Shown one piece after another: positions 35,201 to 44,055 of a stretch of 64,000 nucleotides of DNA. The stretch is from positions 653,840 to 717,839 of the forward strand of contig NZ_WUMN01000002.1 in the NCBI RefSeq assembly GCF_009826935.1. Direction: 5' to 3'. Origin of the DNA: Flavobacterium sp. Sd200 (GTDB taxonomy: Bacteria > Bacteroidota > Bacteroidia > Flavobacteriales > Flavobacteriaceae). The notes under the pieces were generated by a model, which saw only the letters and a program-made list of their open reading frames with translations, did not search any database and was not told the DNA's origin. Positions within the stretch are counted from its first letter, which is position 1. Each line of letters opens with the position of its first letter. The position numbers and the translations under genes were made by a program.

Positions 35201-36928
35201 TTAGTTTACGTCGCCCACTTTCAGTTTCATTCCGGGCTGTATGCTCTCGCCTTTAATTTCGTTCCATTTTTTTAGGTTCTCTACCGTAACACCAGGGTGT
35301 TTCCTGGCAATGCTAAATAGTGAGTCGCCTTTTTGAACAATATAAAGCCTTGCTTCCTCATAGGTTGTAGTGCGCTGGCGTTTTACTGCCGATGCAATTG
35401 CAGGCTTACTGTCAGCAGCATTGTCATCGCAATCTCCTGCCTCAGCAAAAGCTAAAGCATCCTGCTTAGACTGAGCCCCTGTTTTAGATTCAGGTTGTTT
35501 AGCATCGTTAGCAGCAATTGCCTCTTCGGGTTCATCATCAATAACAGGTACTTTAACCGTAGTAGTTTTAACGATCTTTATTTTTTGCCCTGCCATGATA
35601 TTGTTGCCCTTAATTTTATTCCACTTTCTAAGATCAGCAATACTAACACCATATTTACCTGCAATCTCACCCAAGTTATCACCACGCTTTACAAGGTGTG
35701 TTTGTGTTTTAGTGGCAACACTTGTATTCTTTTTATATGAAGGCTTAGTGTAGTTAGAAGCTATAGCCTCTCTCCTATTTGGTGTTACGCTAAAGTTTGG
35801 CCTTTCGCGTTTGCTGTCTTCATAATCAATGTAAGCATAAATACCCTTTTCGTTGCTTGTAAACAATGCTATTTTGTTTTTAGGCAGCCTAAGATAATGT
35901 GCCTTGTCTTTTGTGTACGGAATAACATCAAGCTTGTAAATAGGGTTAAGGAACTGAAGCTGTTTAACCGGAACATCTAAAACACTTGCCAGCTGCCTGA
36001 ACGACATTTGGCGCTTAACCATAATAGTATCAGTCTCAAAATAAGTCAACGGAGCTTTTTTACCCTGTATGCCGTGCTCCTTTGCATATTCATAAATATA
36101 CATCGTAGCCAGGAACGTTGGGTTATAGGCTTGTGTTTCCTTAGGCAGGTTTTTACGGATATTCCAGTAGTTCCTGTAAGTTCCTGAACGGCGTATTGCT
36201 TTAGTAACATTACCCGGACCCGCGTTGTATGATGCTAAAACCAAATCCCAGTCGCCAAAAATATTATAAAGGCTTGTAAGATACTGGCATGCAGCCTCGG
36301 TAGCTTTAAGAGGGTCGCTCCTTTCGTCTACATAGCTGTTAACCTCAAGGTTGTATTGCTTGCCTGTTGGGTACATAAACTGCCATAGACCTGTAGCACC
36401 TACCCTTGATTTGGCTCTTGGGTTTAGTGCCGACTCAATTACGGCAAGGTATTTAATTTCTAAAGGAACGTTATACTTGGCAAGATGCTCTTCGAACATT
36501 GGGAAATAATATTCTGAAATTGCCATTAACCTTTCGTAAGACCTTGGCCTGTTTTTAAGGTATGATTTTATGATGTTCTCCAAACCTTTGCTGTACTCAA
36601 TATTGAAAGGCGACTTTGCATCAAGCGCGGCAAGCCTTTCTTTAAGCAATTCAGTACTAAGGCTAAAGTCAACATCTTCATCAGGATTGATCCTTTTAAG
36701 GTCGTCCTGCATATTTTCAAACAGGTCTGTATTGGCCATTTCCTCCATCCAAAGACTGTCTATACAGGCCATCTCTTCATGGTGTACAAACGTAGACTTT
36801 ATAGAATCAAGGAACGATAATTTAACTTCCGGCTTTACGATAGCAGCATCGGCCTGCAGGCTGTCCTGTGCAAACCCGGCAACAGAGACCAATGCGGCAA
36901 TAAATGACAATGTTCTTTTTTTATTCAT
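35201..36928 (-). CDS. mltD: Membrane-bound lytic murein transglycosylase D
   Basis: 575 residues with a signal peptide ending GFAQ. The lytic transglycosylase domain (about residues 130-290) has VIESALNPRAKS with catalytic Glu165, GATGLWQFM, YVDERSDPLKATEAAC and LASYNAGPGNVTKAI. Two LysM domains follow: one in the middle (HLVKRGDNLGEIAGKYG) and one at the C-terminus (YIVQKGDSLFSIARKHPG). It cleaves glycan strands in peptidoglycan to give 1,6-anhydro products. A good ribosome binding site (AAGGAG) lies eight bases before the ATG, unusually strong for this genome. It is downstream of pgk by 85 bases. Confidence 0.93.
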   Translation of the reverse strand: MNKKRTLSFIAALVSVAGFAQDSLQADAAIVKPEVKLSFLDSIKSTFVHHEEMACIDSLWMEEMANTDLFENMQDDLKRINPDEDVDFSLSTELLKERLAALDAKSPFNIEYSKGLENIIKSYLKNRPRSYERLMAISEYYFPMFEEHLAKYNVPLEIKYLAVIESALNPRAKSRVGATGLWQFMYPTGKQYNLEVNSYVDERSDPLKATEAACQYLTSLYNIFGDWDLVLASYNAGPGNVTKAIRRSGTYRNYWNIRKNLPKETQAYNPTFLATMYIYEYAKEHGIQGKKAPLTYFETDTIMVKRQMSFRQLASVLDVPVKQLQFLNPIYKLDVIPYTKDKAHYLRLPKNKIALFTSNEKGIYAYIDYEDSKRERPNFSVTPNRREAIASNYTKPSYKKNTSVATKTQTHLVKRGDNLGEIAGKYGVSIADLRKWNKIKGNNIMAGQKIKIVKTTTVKVPVIDDEPEEAIAANDAKQPESKTGAQSKQDALAFAEAGDCDDNAADSKPAIASAVKRQRTTTYEEARLYIVQKGDSLFSIARKHPGVTVENLKKWNEIKGESIQPGMKLKVGDVN

Positions 36929-37013
36929 AATTTACTCCTTAAATTATAACGTATTGCAAAGCAACAATGTTACGTATAACTTTAAAAATTGTAATGTATT
37001 GTAAACTTTAACA

Positions 37014-38204
37014 CTACGCCTCCTGTATTGCAGCAATACCGGGCAGTGTTTTTCCTTCAAGCATTTCCAGCATAGCACCACCTCCGGTAGATACATAGCT
37101 CATTTTTGGCTCAAGGCCAAATTGTTTTACCGCAGCCACACTGTCGCCACCACCCACAAGAGAGAAAGCGCCTTTATCTGTAGCTTCGGCTATATATTCG
37201 CCAAGGGCAATAGTGCCTTTAGCAAACGTTTCCATTTCAAAAACTCCAAGAGGGCCATTCCAAAGAATGGTTTTAGAGTTTAATATAACATCCTTAAATA
37301 TCTCTAACGATTTTGGACCTGCGTCAAGACCTTCCCATCCGTCAGGAATAGCCTTAACATCAACCACCTGAGTGTTTGCGTCGTTTTTAAAACCATCGGC
37401 AGCCACAACATCTACAGGAATGTAAACCTTAACATTGTTGGCTTCCGCTTTTTTAAGTATGTCAAGAGCAAGGTCAAGTTTATCATCCTCGCAAATAGAG
37501 TTACCCACTTTGCCGCCTTGGGCTTTAGCAAACGTAAACGTCATACCGCCACCAAGGATAAGGTTATCTACTTTATCAAGAATATTTTCGATAACTGTAA
37601 TTTTAGACGATACTTTACTACCACCCAAAACAGCCGTTACCGGTTTCTCGCTATTTTTAAGAACTTTATCTAAGCTATCGATCTCCTTAGCAAGAAGCTC
37701 GCCAAAAACTTTATCTTCAGGGAAAAATTTTGCAATAATTGTAGTAGAGGCATGTGCACGGTGTGCCGTACCAAAGGCATCGTTAACATAAACATCGCCC
37801 AGTTTAGCCAGTTTTTCGGCAAAAGCCTCATCTCCTGCTTCTTCTTCTTTATAAAAACGAAGGTTTTCTAAAAGCAATACTTCGCCTGCTTTAAGGTCGG
37901 CAGCCGCTTTCTCAACTTCTTCGCCAATACTGTCTTCAACAAACTTAACGGCAACGCCAAGCAATTCGCTCACTTTTGCAACAATGTGCTTAAGTGAATA
38001 TTTTTCCTCTTTACCTTTTGGACGTCCAAGGTGGCTCATTAGGATAACGCTTCCGCCGTCTTTCAGAATTTTATCGATAGTTGGTTTAGCAGCCTCGATC
38101 CTGTTGGCATCAGTTACGTTAAAGTTTTCGTCCAGTGGAACATTGAAATCTACACGAATAACTGCTTTTTTATCTTTAAAATTAATTTCCGAAAAAGTTT
38201 TCAT
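37014..38204 (-). CDS. pgk: Phosphoglycerate kinase
   Basis: 396 residues, a normal size. N-terminal [28 protein letters not shown] and [12 protein letters not shown] (substrate side), then [25 protein letters not shown] and the C-terminal nucleotide loop GGGDSVAA are all canonical. It catalyses ATP formation from 1,3-bisphosphoglycerate and ADP in glycolysis, in the cytoplasm. It starts the minus-strand group with mltD, DUF4837 and elaA, and has its own -7 box. Confidence 0.98.
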   Translation of the reverse strand: MKTFSEINFKDKKAVIRVDFNVPLDENFNVTDANRIEAAKPTIDKILKDGGSVILMSHLGRPKGKEEKYSLKHIVAKVSELLGVAVKFVEDSIGEEVEKAAADLKAGEVLLLENLRFYKEEEAGDEAFAEKLAKLGDVYVNDAFGTAHRAHASTTIIAKFFPEDKVFGELLAKEIDSLDKVLKNSEKPVTAVLGGSKVSSKITVIENILDKVDNLILGGGMTFTFAKAQGGKVGNSICEDDKLDLALDILKKAEANNVKVYIPVDVVAADGFKNDANTQVVDVKAIPDGWEGLDAGPKSLEIFKDVILNSKTILWNGPLGVFEMETFAKGTIALGEYIAEATDKGAFSLVGGGDSVAAVKQFGLEPKMSYVSTGGGAMLEMLEGKTLPGIAAIQEA

Positions 38205-38241
38205 AAGTTGTTTTGGCGTTTGTTTAAAAATTGTTGAAAGG

Positions 38242-38249
38242 CAAATATA
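38242..38249 (-). promoter_or_regulatory. -7 box TATATTTG for pgk
   Basis: On the minus strand the sequence reads TATATTTG, an exact TAnnTTTG match, about 37 bases before the pgk ATG. Confidence 0.6.
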
Positions 38250-38493
38250 GCTTTTTTTGTTAATAATTAGCTAAAAAAATGTTGACAAACATTTTTAAAC
38301 AACATGTATCATTTTGTTTTACAGCATTTTAACCTCATGTTAAAGTTTCTAATTTTACATGAAACGGAAAAATTTTGTAATGAGATTTCAGGAGAACTGC
38401 AAACGCAAACGGTTGCGAATTGCGCTTGGTATTGTACCGAATTGGCATTTGTTGCAAAAAACTTATTTTTACACAAGTCTTAAATATAAAAAA

Positions 38494-39057
38494 ATGAAAT
38501 ACTTACTATTATTTGTTCTCCTGCCGCTGCTTGGTTTTTCGCAGTCTGCCCCTATGACTCAGGAGGAGGCGAAAGAATATTTCAAAAACAACAAAACCGA
38601 GATATTGGGAATATGCGAGAAACAACCTCTTTATGAGGTCCTTAAAGGGCATAGGGAACGGGAACTTATAGAAAGTAACGGAAAATTAATGCAGATTACA
38701 AGGATACACCCCGATGCCCAATTTTGTGTAGGCTATATTTTTATGGATGCAAAGAAACTATCTGAGGAAGAAATTAAAGAAAAAAGAGAACAGATATTTA
38801 AAAAACATCAATCAGGAATAGCATTTAAAGACCTGATAAAAGAATACAACACTGATGGCAACCCAAGTGCCGACTTTTACTCGTTTTCGGAAAGAGGAAT
38901 TGTACCACAGTTTACCGAAGCGGTTAAAAGCCATAAAACAGGCGAGGTTTTTACCATAGATGTTCCGGATAGAGGATGGTATTATGTAGCTATCCGTAAC
39001 GAAGACAACAAATTGCCTGTGTATTCGGTTAAGGTAGCAGCCTTGCCGAAAAGGTGA
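38494..39057 (+). CDS. Parvulin-like peptidyl-prolyl isomerase, secreted
   Basis: 187 residues from ATG 38494, where a clear signal peptide begins (MKYLLLFVLLPLLGFSQ). The longer in-frame opening at 38359 would put a polar stretch before the signal and is not favoured. The C-terminal half fits a PpiC-type rotamase: VGYIFMDAKKL, a helix with FKDLIKEYNTDGNPSADF, then GIVPQFTEAVKSHKTGEVFTIDVPDRGWYYVAI. It probably aids folding of exported proteins. The domain is short and its core residues are not all typical, so activity is unproved. Confidence 0.78.
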   Translation: MKYLLLFVLLPLLGFSQSAPMTQEEAKEYFKNNKTEILGICEKQPLYEVLKGHRERELIESNGKLMQITRIHPDAQFCVGYIFMDAKKLSEEEIKEKREQIFKKHQSGIAFKDLIKEYNTDGNPSADFYSFSERGIVPQFTEAVKSHKTGEVFTIDVPDRGWYYVAIRNEDNKLPVYSVKVAALPKR

Positions 39058-39069
39058 TTGTTTTCATAC

Positions 39070-39244
39070 ACTGTCTTTGGAACGACGAAGCAATCTAATT
39101 TTATAGTGATAATTAAACCTACAAGGTCAAAAAAAGACCTTGCAGGTTAACAGTGTTGTTCCATTTTGAACGTAGCGCAGCGAAGTCGAAAAATCTCTAT
39201 TAAGGTTAACAGATTGCTTCGTCGGGCCTCCTTGCAAAGACAGT
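39070..39244. repeat. Composite inverted repeat between the parvulin-like gene and holB
   Basis: ACTGTCTTTG at 39070 and AACGACGAAGCAATCT (ending 39096) pair with AGATTGCTTCGTCG (39211-39224) and CAAAGACAGT (39235-39244). Inside the arms lie a hairpin related to the batD-batE repeat (39116-39148: 13-bp arms, one mismatch, loop of seven A) and a GCAGCGAAGTCGAA motif (39177-39190) of a type common as a dispersed repeat. Confidence 0.7.
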
Positions 39245-39318
39245 ACCTAAAGAAAGCAATCAAAAAGTTCTCAACAGGCACTCAGCATCTTTGTTACCCC
39301 GCAACTCAGTAACTTTAC

Positions 39319-39326
39319 TATCTTTG
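39319..39326 (+). promoter_or_regulatory. -7 box TATCTTTG, four bases before the holB ATG
   Basis: An exact TAnnTTTG match that ends only four bases before the start codon. Transcription from it would begin at or near the A of the ATG. CTTTG at 39289-39293 is a possible -33 element with 25-base spacing, a little long. Confidence 0.6.
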
Positions 39327-39330
39327 CCCT

Positions 39331-40479
39331 ATGCTTTTCTCAGAAATTTTAGGTCAGGACCACATTAAAAGCCATTTAGCCACCAGTGCAGGCAGCGGCC
39401 GCATACCTCATGCCCAGCTGTTTATAGGCCCCGAGGGTTGTGGCACCTTGCCCATGGCTATTGCCTATGCCCAATATATTTTGTGCAGCAACGTTAATGC
39501 CGAGAACACCGGAGGCAACGATGCCTGCAACCTAAAATTCCGCAGCCTGTCGCACCCCGATCTGCACTTTGTGTTTCCGGTAGCAGCAAACAGCGAGGTG
39601 AAAAGCCATCCCGTGAGTGCCAACTTTTTAAAACACTGGCGCGAATTTGTTCAGGAAACACCCTACGGCAGCCTTTTTGACTGGTACAAAAAAATAGATA
39701 TTGCCAACAAGCAGGGCCAGATTGGTGTAGACGAAGCCACCGAAATTGTGAAATCGCTTTCTTTAAAGGCTTATGAGGGCGGATATAAGGTAATGATTAT
39801 CTGGATGGCCGACAGGATGAACACTGCCACAGCCAACAAATTGCTGAAACTACTGGAGGAACCGCCGCAAAAGACGGTTTTTCTGCTCATTGCCGAAAGC
39901 GAGGATGATATTTTGCAAACTATATTATCCCGTTGCCAGGTACTCCATTTTAATGCCCTGCCCGAAAAAGTAATTGCCGATGCATTGGTAAACCGTAACA
40001 ATATGGTAGACAATGCGGCACGCAAAATGGCGCATCAGGCACAGGGCAACTACAACCGTGCGCTGCACCTTTTACACAAAACCAACGACGAACTGCCTTT
40101 TGAAGAGTGGTTTGTACAATGGGTTCGCGCGGCCTTTAGGGCAAAAGGCAATGCTGCTGCCATACACGACCTTATTGCATGGAGTGAGCAGATTGCAGGA
40201 ATAGGCCGTGAGGCGCAAAAACAGTTTTTAAACTTTTGTATAGAAATGTTCCGTCAGGCACTGTTGATTAACTACAACGCCAAAGACCTTGTGTACATGG
40301 AACCTGCGGTAGATAAATTTAAACTCGAAAATTTTGCGCCTTTTGTAAACGGCAGCAACATTCACGATATTTTTAAAGAGCTTAGCGATGCCCTGTATCA
40401 TATAGAGCGCAATGGCAATGCCAAGATTATTTTAACCGATCTGTCTATAAAACTTACACGATTAATCCATAAAAAATAA
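39331..40479 (+). CDS. holB: DNA polymerase III subunit delta'
   Basis: 382 residues. It opens MLFSEILGQDHIKSHL as delta' proteins of this group do. LFIGPEGCGTLPMAIAYAQYIL is the Walker A region, but the Lys expected in GxxGxGK is Thr, as in ATP-inactive delta' subunits. MIIWMADRMNTATANKLLKLLEEPP and TILSRCQVLHF are the sensor and SRC motifs, which supply the arginine finger to the next subunit. The zinc module keeps only two of the usual four Cys (CSNVN and ACNLK). It belongs to the clamp loader that places the beta clamp on DNA. Confidence 0.92.
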   Translation: MLFSEILGQDHIKSHLATSAGSGRIPHAQLFIGPEGCGTLPMAIAYAQYILCSNVNAENTGGNDACNLKFRSLSHPDLHFVFPVAANSEVKSHPVSANFLKHWREFVQETPYGSLFDWYKKIDIANKQGQIGVDEATEIVKSLSLKAYEGGYKVMIIWMADRMNTATANKLLKLLEEPPQKTVFLLIAESEDDILQTILSRCQVLHFNALPEKVIADALVNRNNMVDNAARKMAHQAQGNYNRALHLLHKTNDELPFEEWFVQWVRAAFRAKGNAAAIHDLIAWSEQIAGIGREAQKQFLNFCIEMFRQALLINYNAKDLVYMEPAVDKFKLENFAPFVNGSNIHDIFKELSDALYHIERNGNAKIILTDLSIKLTRLIHKK

Positions 40480-40483
40480 TATT

Positions 40484-40873
40484 ATGATACCTAATATGCA
40501 ACCTGTTGTAATTATTACTTTATTGTTTTTTGCCATTACTTTTATACAGTCGGGTTACGACAAAATAATGGACTGGAAAGGCAATATAAACTGGCTAAAA
40601 AGCCATTTTGCCAATACTCCTATAAAAAATATGGTGCCGCAGTCACTGCTACTAATACTCATACTTGAAGTTTTAAGCGGTGCTTTTTCGGTTATAGGCA
40701 TTGTACAGATTGTTGTAAACGACGGGCTTGATTTTGCGTTCCTTTCAGGAATCCTATCATGTCTAACACTTCTTTTCTTATTGTTAGGCCAGCGCCTTGC
40801 TAAAGATTATGATGGTGCCCGTACTATTGTTATTTATTTTATTCCTGCCATATTGCTGCTTAGCTGGCTGTAA
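40484..40873 (+). CDS. DoxX-like membrane protein
   Basis: 129 residues with four membrane segments: VVIITLLFFAITFIQSGYDKI, LLLILILEVLSGAFSVIGIV, FLSGILSCLTLLFLLLG and IVIYFIPAILLLSWL. The polar FIQSGYDKIMDW after the first segment is characteristic of DoxX-type proteins. The family is loosely tied to quinone or thiol redox processes, without a firm role. It begins four bases after the holB stop, so the two are probably co-transcribed. An ATG at 40496 is an alternative start. Confidence 0.75.
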   Translation: MIPNMQPVVIITLLFFAITFIQSGYDKIMDWKGNINWLKSHFANTPIKNMVPQSLLLILILEVLSGAFSVIGIVQIVVNDGLDFAFLSGILSCLTLLFLLLGQRLAKDYDGARTIVIYFIPAILLLSWL

Positions 40874-41075
40874 TTGTTAATTTTTAGGCTATGAATACAA
40901 TATTCATGCTTTAAAAAGCCTATGGTAGGTTATTCATCATTAACCCAAAACCCACCAAATTGTTAAACTAAACATTGTTAAGAAGCATAAATCGCAAAAT
41001 AGTGTAAAAATAACACCTGTATTGTTACCACATTAAATATTAGGCATTAGCAATGGAGGTTGATATAAAATCTTG

Positions 41076-41083
41076 TACATTTG
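41076..41083 (+). promoter_or_regulatory. -7 box TACATTTG for kup
   Basis: An exact TAnnTTTG match, 19 bases before the proposed GTG start. It also rules out an in-frame TTG at 41073 as the start, since that codon overlaps the start of the box region. Confidence 0.5.
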
Positions 41084-41102
41084 TTCTTTAATTTATTGCT
41101 AC

Positions 41103-43091
41103 GTGAGTACAAGTCACAAACACCTGAACAGGTTAACAATGGGTGGCCTGCTGGTAACCCTTGGTATTATCTATGGGGATATTGGTACTTCTCCCCTTTA
41201 TGTAATGAAAGCCATAATGGGTACTGTGCCCATAGAAGAAGAAGTAGTGCTGGGCGCCCTCTCCTGCATCTTCTGGACCCTTACATTGCAAACCACATTT
41301 AAATATGTAATCCTTACGCTCCAGGCAGATAATAAGGGCGAGGGAGGTATATTTTCTTTATATACCCTTGTAAAAAGGCTCAAGAAAAAAGGCCTTATAC
41401 TTCCGGCAATAATAGGCGGCAGTGCCCTGCTTGCCGACGGTATTATTACCCCACCCATCTCGGTATCATCTGCCATCGAAGGTTTAAAAATTTACAACCC
41501 AACCATAAATACAGTGCCTATTGTAATAGGCATTTTATTCGTCCTTTTTGCCATACAAAGGTTCGGCACATCGTTTATTGGCAAGTTCTTTGGCCCTATG
41601 ATGCTGCTTTGGTTTGGCATGCTGGGTGTGCTGGGCATTATACCTATGCTGCACAACATTACTGTTTTAAAGGCGCTTAACCCATACTATGCTATACATT
41701 TATTGAGTGTACACCATGACGGCTTTTATGTGCTTGGCTTTGTGTTTTTATGTACCACAGGTGCCGAGGCGTTATATAGCGACATGGGGCATTGCGGGCG
41801 CAGCAATATTCGTGTAAGCTGGATATTTGTAAAAAGTATGCTTATGCTCAACTATTTTGGGCAGGGTGTTTATTTAATAGAGCACAGCGGCAAAACACTT
41901 ACTACACTTAGCGGAAATCCTGACATGCCGGGCAACCCGTTCTACCTGCTAATGCCGGACTGGTTCCTGCCGTTTGGTATAGCCATTGCAACGGCTGCAG
42001 CAGTAATTGCATCTCAGGCATTAATAAGCGGTTCGTTTACCCTTATAAGCGAGGCCATGAGGCTTAACCTGTGGCCAAAAGTTTCTATTAAATTCCCAAC
42101 CGAACTAAGGGGGCAAATATACATTCCGTCTATAAACTGGATGCTGTTTTGGGGCTGCGTGTTTATAGTACTGCACTTTGAAGAATCGGGCAATATGGAG
42201 GCGGCATATGGTCTTGCCATTGTATTGTGTATGATAATGACCACTACCCTTTTGGGCTATTATATGGTCATGAAACGCTATAACCCAATATTTATACTTA
42301 GTGTTATAGCGGTCTACTTTGCCATAGAGTTTTCTTTCCTTGTGGCAAACATGAGCAAGTTTCACCACGGAGGCTATGTATCGCTCATAATAGCCGGACT
42401 ATTGGCCATAATAATGGGTGTATGGTTTACTGCAAAACGCATTCGCAGCGAATATACTGAGTTTACTAAGATCGAAAATTACAAAAATGTTTTGGCCGAA
42501 CTTAGCAACGATACTTCGATACCTAAATATGCAACCCACCTGGTGTATATGACCAATGCCCATTTAGGAGACGAAATAGAATCTAAAATTATATATTCCA
42601 TTCTCCAAAAAAGGCCTAAACGAGCCGATATTTACTGGTTTGTGCATGTAAATGTGGTAGACGAACCTTACAGCATGGATTATCGTGTTAGGGAAATTAT
42701 GAAGGACGATGTTATTCGTGTAGATTTTTATCTTGGCTTTAGGGTACAGCCCCGCATTAATCTTATGTTTAAACAGGTAGTGCGCGATATGGTTAAAAAA
42801 GGAGAGGTAGATATTACCAGCCGATATGAATCGCTTAACCGAAATAACGTTATTGGCGACTTTAAATTTGTACTCATAGAAAAATTTATGTCTTATGACA
42901 ACGAATTGCCTTGGTATGAACGAATTATTTTAGATATTTACTTCCTGCTTAAAAAGGTGAGCCTTAGTGAAGGACGTGCCTTTGGCCTCGACAGCAGTTC
43001 TGTTAAGGTAGAGCAGTACCCAATTGTAATACATCCGCCGGAAGATATTAACCTGAACAGGATAGATGACCCCCATCAATCCCATATATAA
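41103..43091 (+). CDS. kup: KUP-family potassium uptake transporter
   Basis: 662 residues from the GTG at 41103. GGLLVTLGIIYGDIGTSPLYVMKAI is the family opening, with GEGGIFSLYTL and GSALLADGIITPPISVSSAIEG following. About twelve membrane segments fill the first 440 residues, and a hydrophilic cytoplasmic C-terminal region of about 220 residues follows. It imports potassium with protons. The GTG is preferred over the upstream TTG because of the promoter position. The OmpA-type gene begins nine bases later in the same direction. Confidence 0.93.
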   Translation: MSTSHKHLNRLTMGGLLVTLGIIYGDIGTSPLYVMKAIMGTVPIEEEVVLGALSCIFWTLTLQTTFKYVILTLQADNKGEGGIFSLYTLVKRLKKKGLILPAIIGGSALLADGIITPPISVSSAIEGLKIYNPTINTVPIVIGILFVLFAIQRFGTSFIGKFFGPMMLLWFGMLGVLGIIPMLHNITVLKALNPYYAIHLLSVHHDGFYVLGFVFLCTTGAEALYSDMGHCGRSNIRVSWIFVKSMLMLNYFGQGVYLIEHSGKTLTTLSGNPDMPGNPFYLLMPDWFLPFGIAIATAAAVIASQALISGSFTLISEAMRLNLWPKVSIKFPTELRGQIYIPSINWMLFWGCVFIVLHFEESGNMEAAYGLAIVLCMIMTTTLLGYYMVMKRYNPIFILSVIAVYFAIEFSFLVANMSKFHHGGYVSLIIAGLLAIIMGVWFTAKRIRSEYTEFTKIENYKNVLAELSNDTSIPKYATHLVYMTNAHLGDEIESKIIYSILQKRPKRADIYWFVHVNVVDEPYSMDYRVREIMKDDVIRVDFYLGFRVQPRINLMFKQVVRDMVKKGEVDITSRYESLNRNNVIGDFKFVLIEKFMSYDNELPWYERIILDIYFLLKKVSLSEGRAFGLDSSSVKVEQYPIVIHPPEDINLNRIDDPHQSHI

Positions 43092-43100
43092 ATTTTAAAA

Positions 43101-43916
43101 ATGAAACGACTGCTTTATATTTTGCTGTTTATGATGCCTGTTGCACTGTGGGCTCAGGAAGAAACTGTTTTTTCGGTTTATTTTGAATTCGACAAATACA
43201 ACCTCGACAGTAAACAGGGAGATAATTTAGTAGCGTTTGTAAAAGCAATAGATACCACACGCATAGAAACCATACAAATTTATGGTTATACTGATGATCG
43301 TGGCAAAGATGCATACAACTACAAGCTCAGCAATAACAGGGCAGGCACCATTAGAGACGCACTTACTAAAAAGGGTGTAAAAAACAAGATCATTATTACC
43401 ATAGAAGGCAAAGGCCGCATTTTGCTGGAAGAAGATATAGACAACAAAAGCGAAGCCCGTTCTAAAAACCGCCGTGTAGACGTTGTAGTTAACTTTAAGC
43501 CTGCCCCACCTGTAAAAATGGAACCGGGCATGTACAACAAAGTTAAAGGCGACCTGATTGTGGGCGACAGGGTGTATTTGGAAAATATACTTTTTGAACG
43601 CGGCAGCAGCCAGCTAACGGGTAAATCGCGCCTGGAACTCGAAAAAATAGCCAAGCTGCTTAAAAAACACAAAAATCTTAATTTTGAAATACAGGGGCAC
43701 ATATGCTGCACACCTACTTTCCAAAAAGAGGCCATAGATAAAGGCACCAAGAAAAGAGAATTGAGCATAAACCGTGCTAAAACGGTATACAAATTTTTCC
43801 TTACTAAAAAAATAGAGGCCAAACGCATGACCTATAAGGGTTATGGCAACACCAAATCGTTAGGCAAAGGCACTGAATATGATCGCCGTGTAGAGTTGGT
43901 TATTACCAAAATTTAA
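43101..43916 (+). CDS. Periplasmic protein with two tandem OmpA-type domains
   Basis: 271 residues with a signal peptide ending LWAQ. Two OmpA C-terminal-like domains follow without a beta-barrel. The first has FEFDKYNLDSKQGDNLVAF and IYGYTDDRGKDAYNYKLSNNRA and ends KSEARSKNRRVDVVV. The second has LFERGSSQLTGKSRLELEKI, an unusual GHICCTP, LSINRAKTVYKF, GYGNTKSLGKGTEYDRRVELVI. Domain 1 keeps the Asp and Arg that bind diaminopimelate in peptidoglycan; in domain 2 the corresponding GHTD is replaced by GHICC. It could bridge cell wall and partner proteins. It shares a transcript with kup by spacing. Confidence 0.85.
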   Translation: MKRLLYILLFMMPVALWAQEETVFSVYFEFDKYNLDSKQGDNLVAFVKAIDTTRIETIQIYGYTDDRGKDAYNYKLSNNRAGTIRDALTKKGVKNKIIITIEGKGRILLEEDIDNKSEARSKNRRVDVVVNFKPAPPVKMEPGMYNKVKGDLIVGDRVYLENILFERGSSQLTGKSRLELEKIAKLLKKHKNLNFEIQGHICCTPTFQKEAIDKGTKKRELSINRAKTVYKFFLTKKIEAKRMTYKGYGNTKSLGKGTEYDRRVELVITKI

Positions 43917-43920
43917 TCAA

Positions 43921-44026
43921 TTAGTGTAGCAATTCTTAAGTTTACCAATACCCCAATTATTGCTCTGCATTAATTTACAGATTGATTGATTTTTATATTA
44001 AAGAATTGAATTAATTGCTACATTAG
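43921..44026. repeat. Inverted repeat between the OmpA-type and MBL genes
   Basis: TTAGTGTAGCAATT (43921-43934) and AATTGCTACATTAG (44013-44026) pair over ten or more bases (GTAGCAATT with AATTGCTAC is exact). The 139-base gap holds no open frame. It looks like another dispersed repeat unit. Confidence 0.45.
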
Positions 44027-44055
44027 CATATTATTACATTGAAAATTTAATAAAA

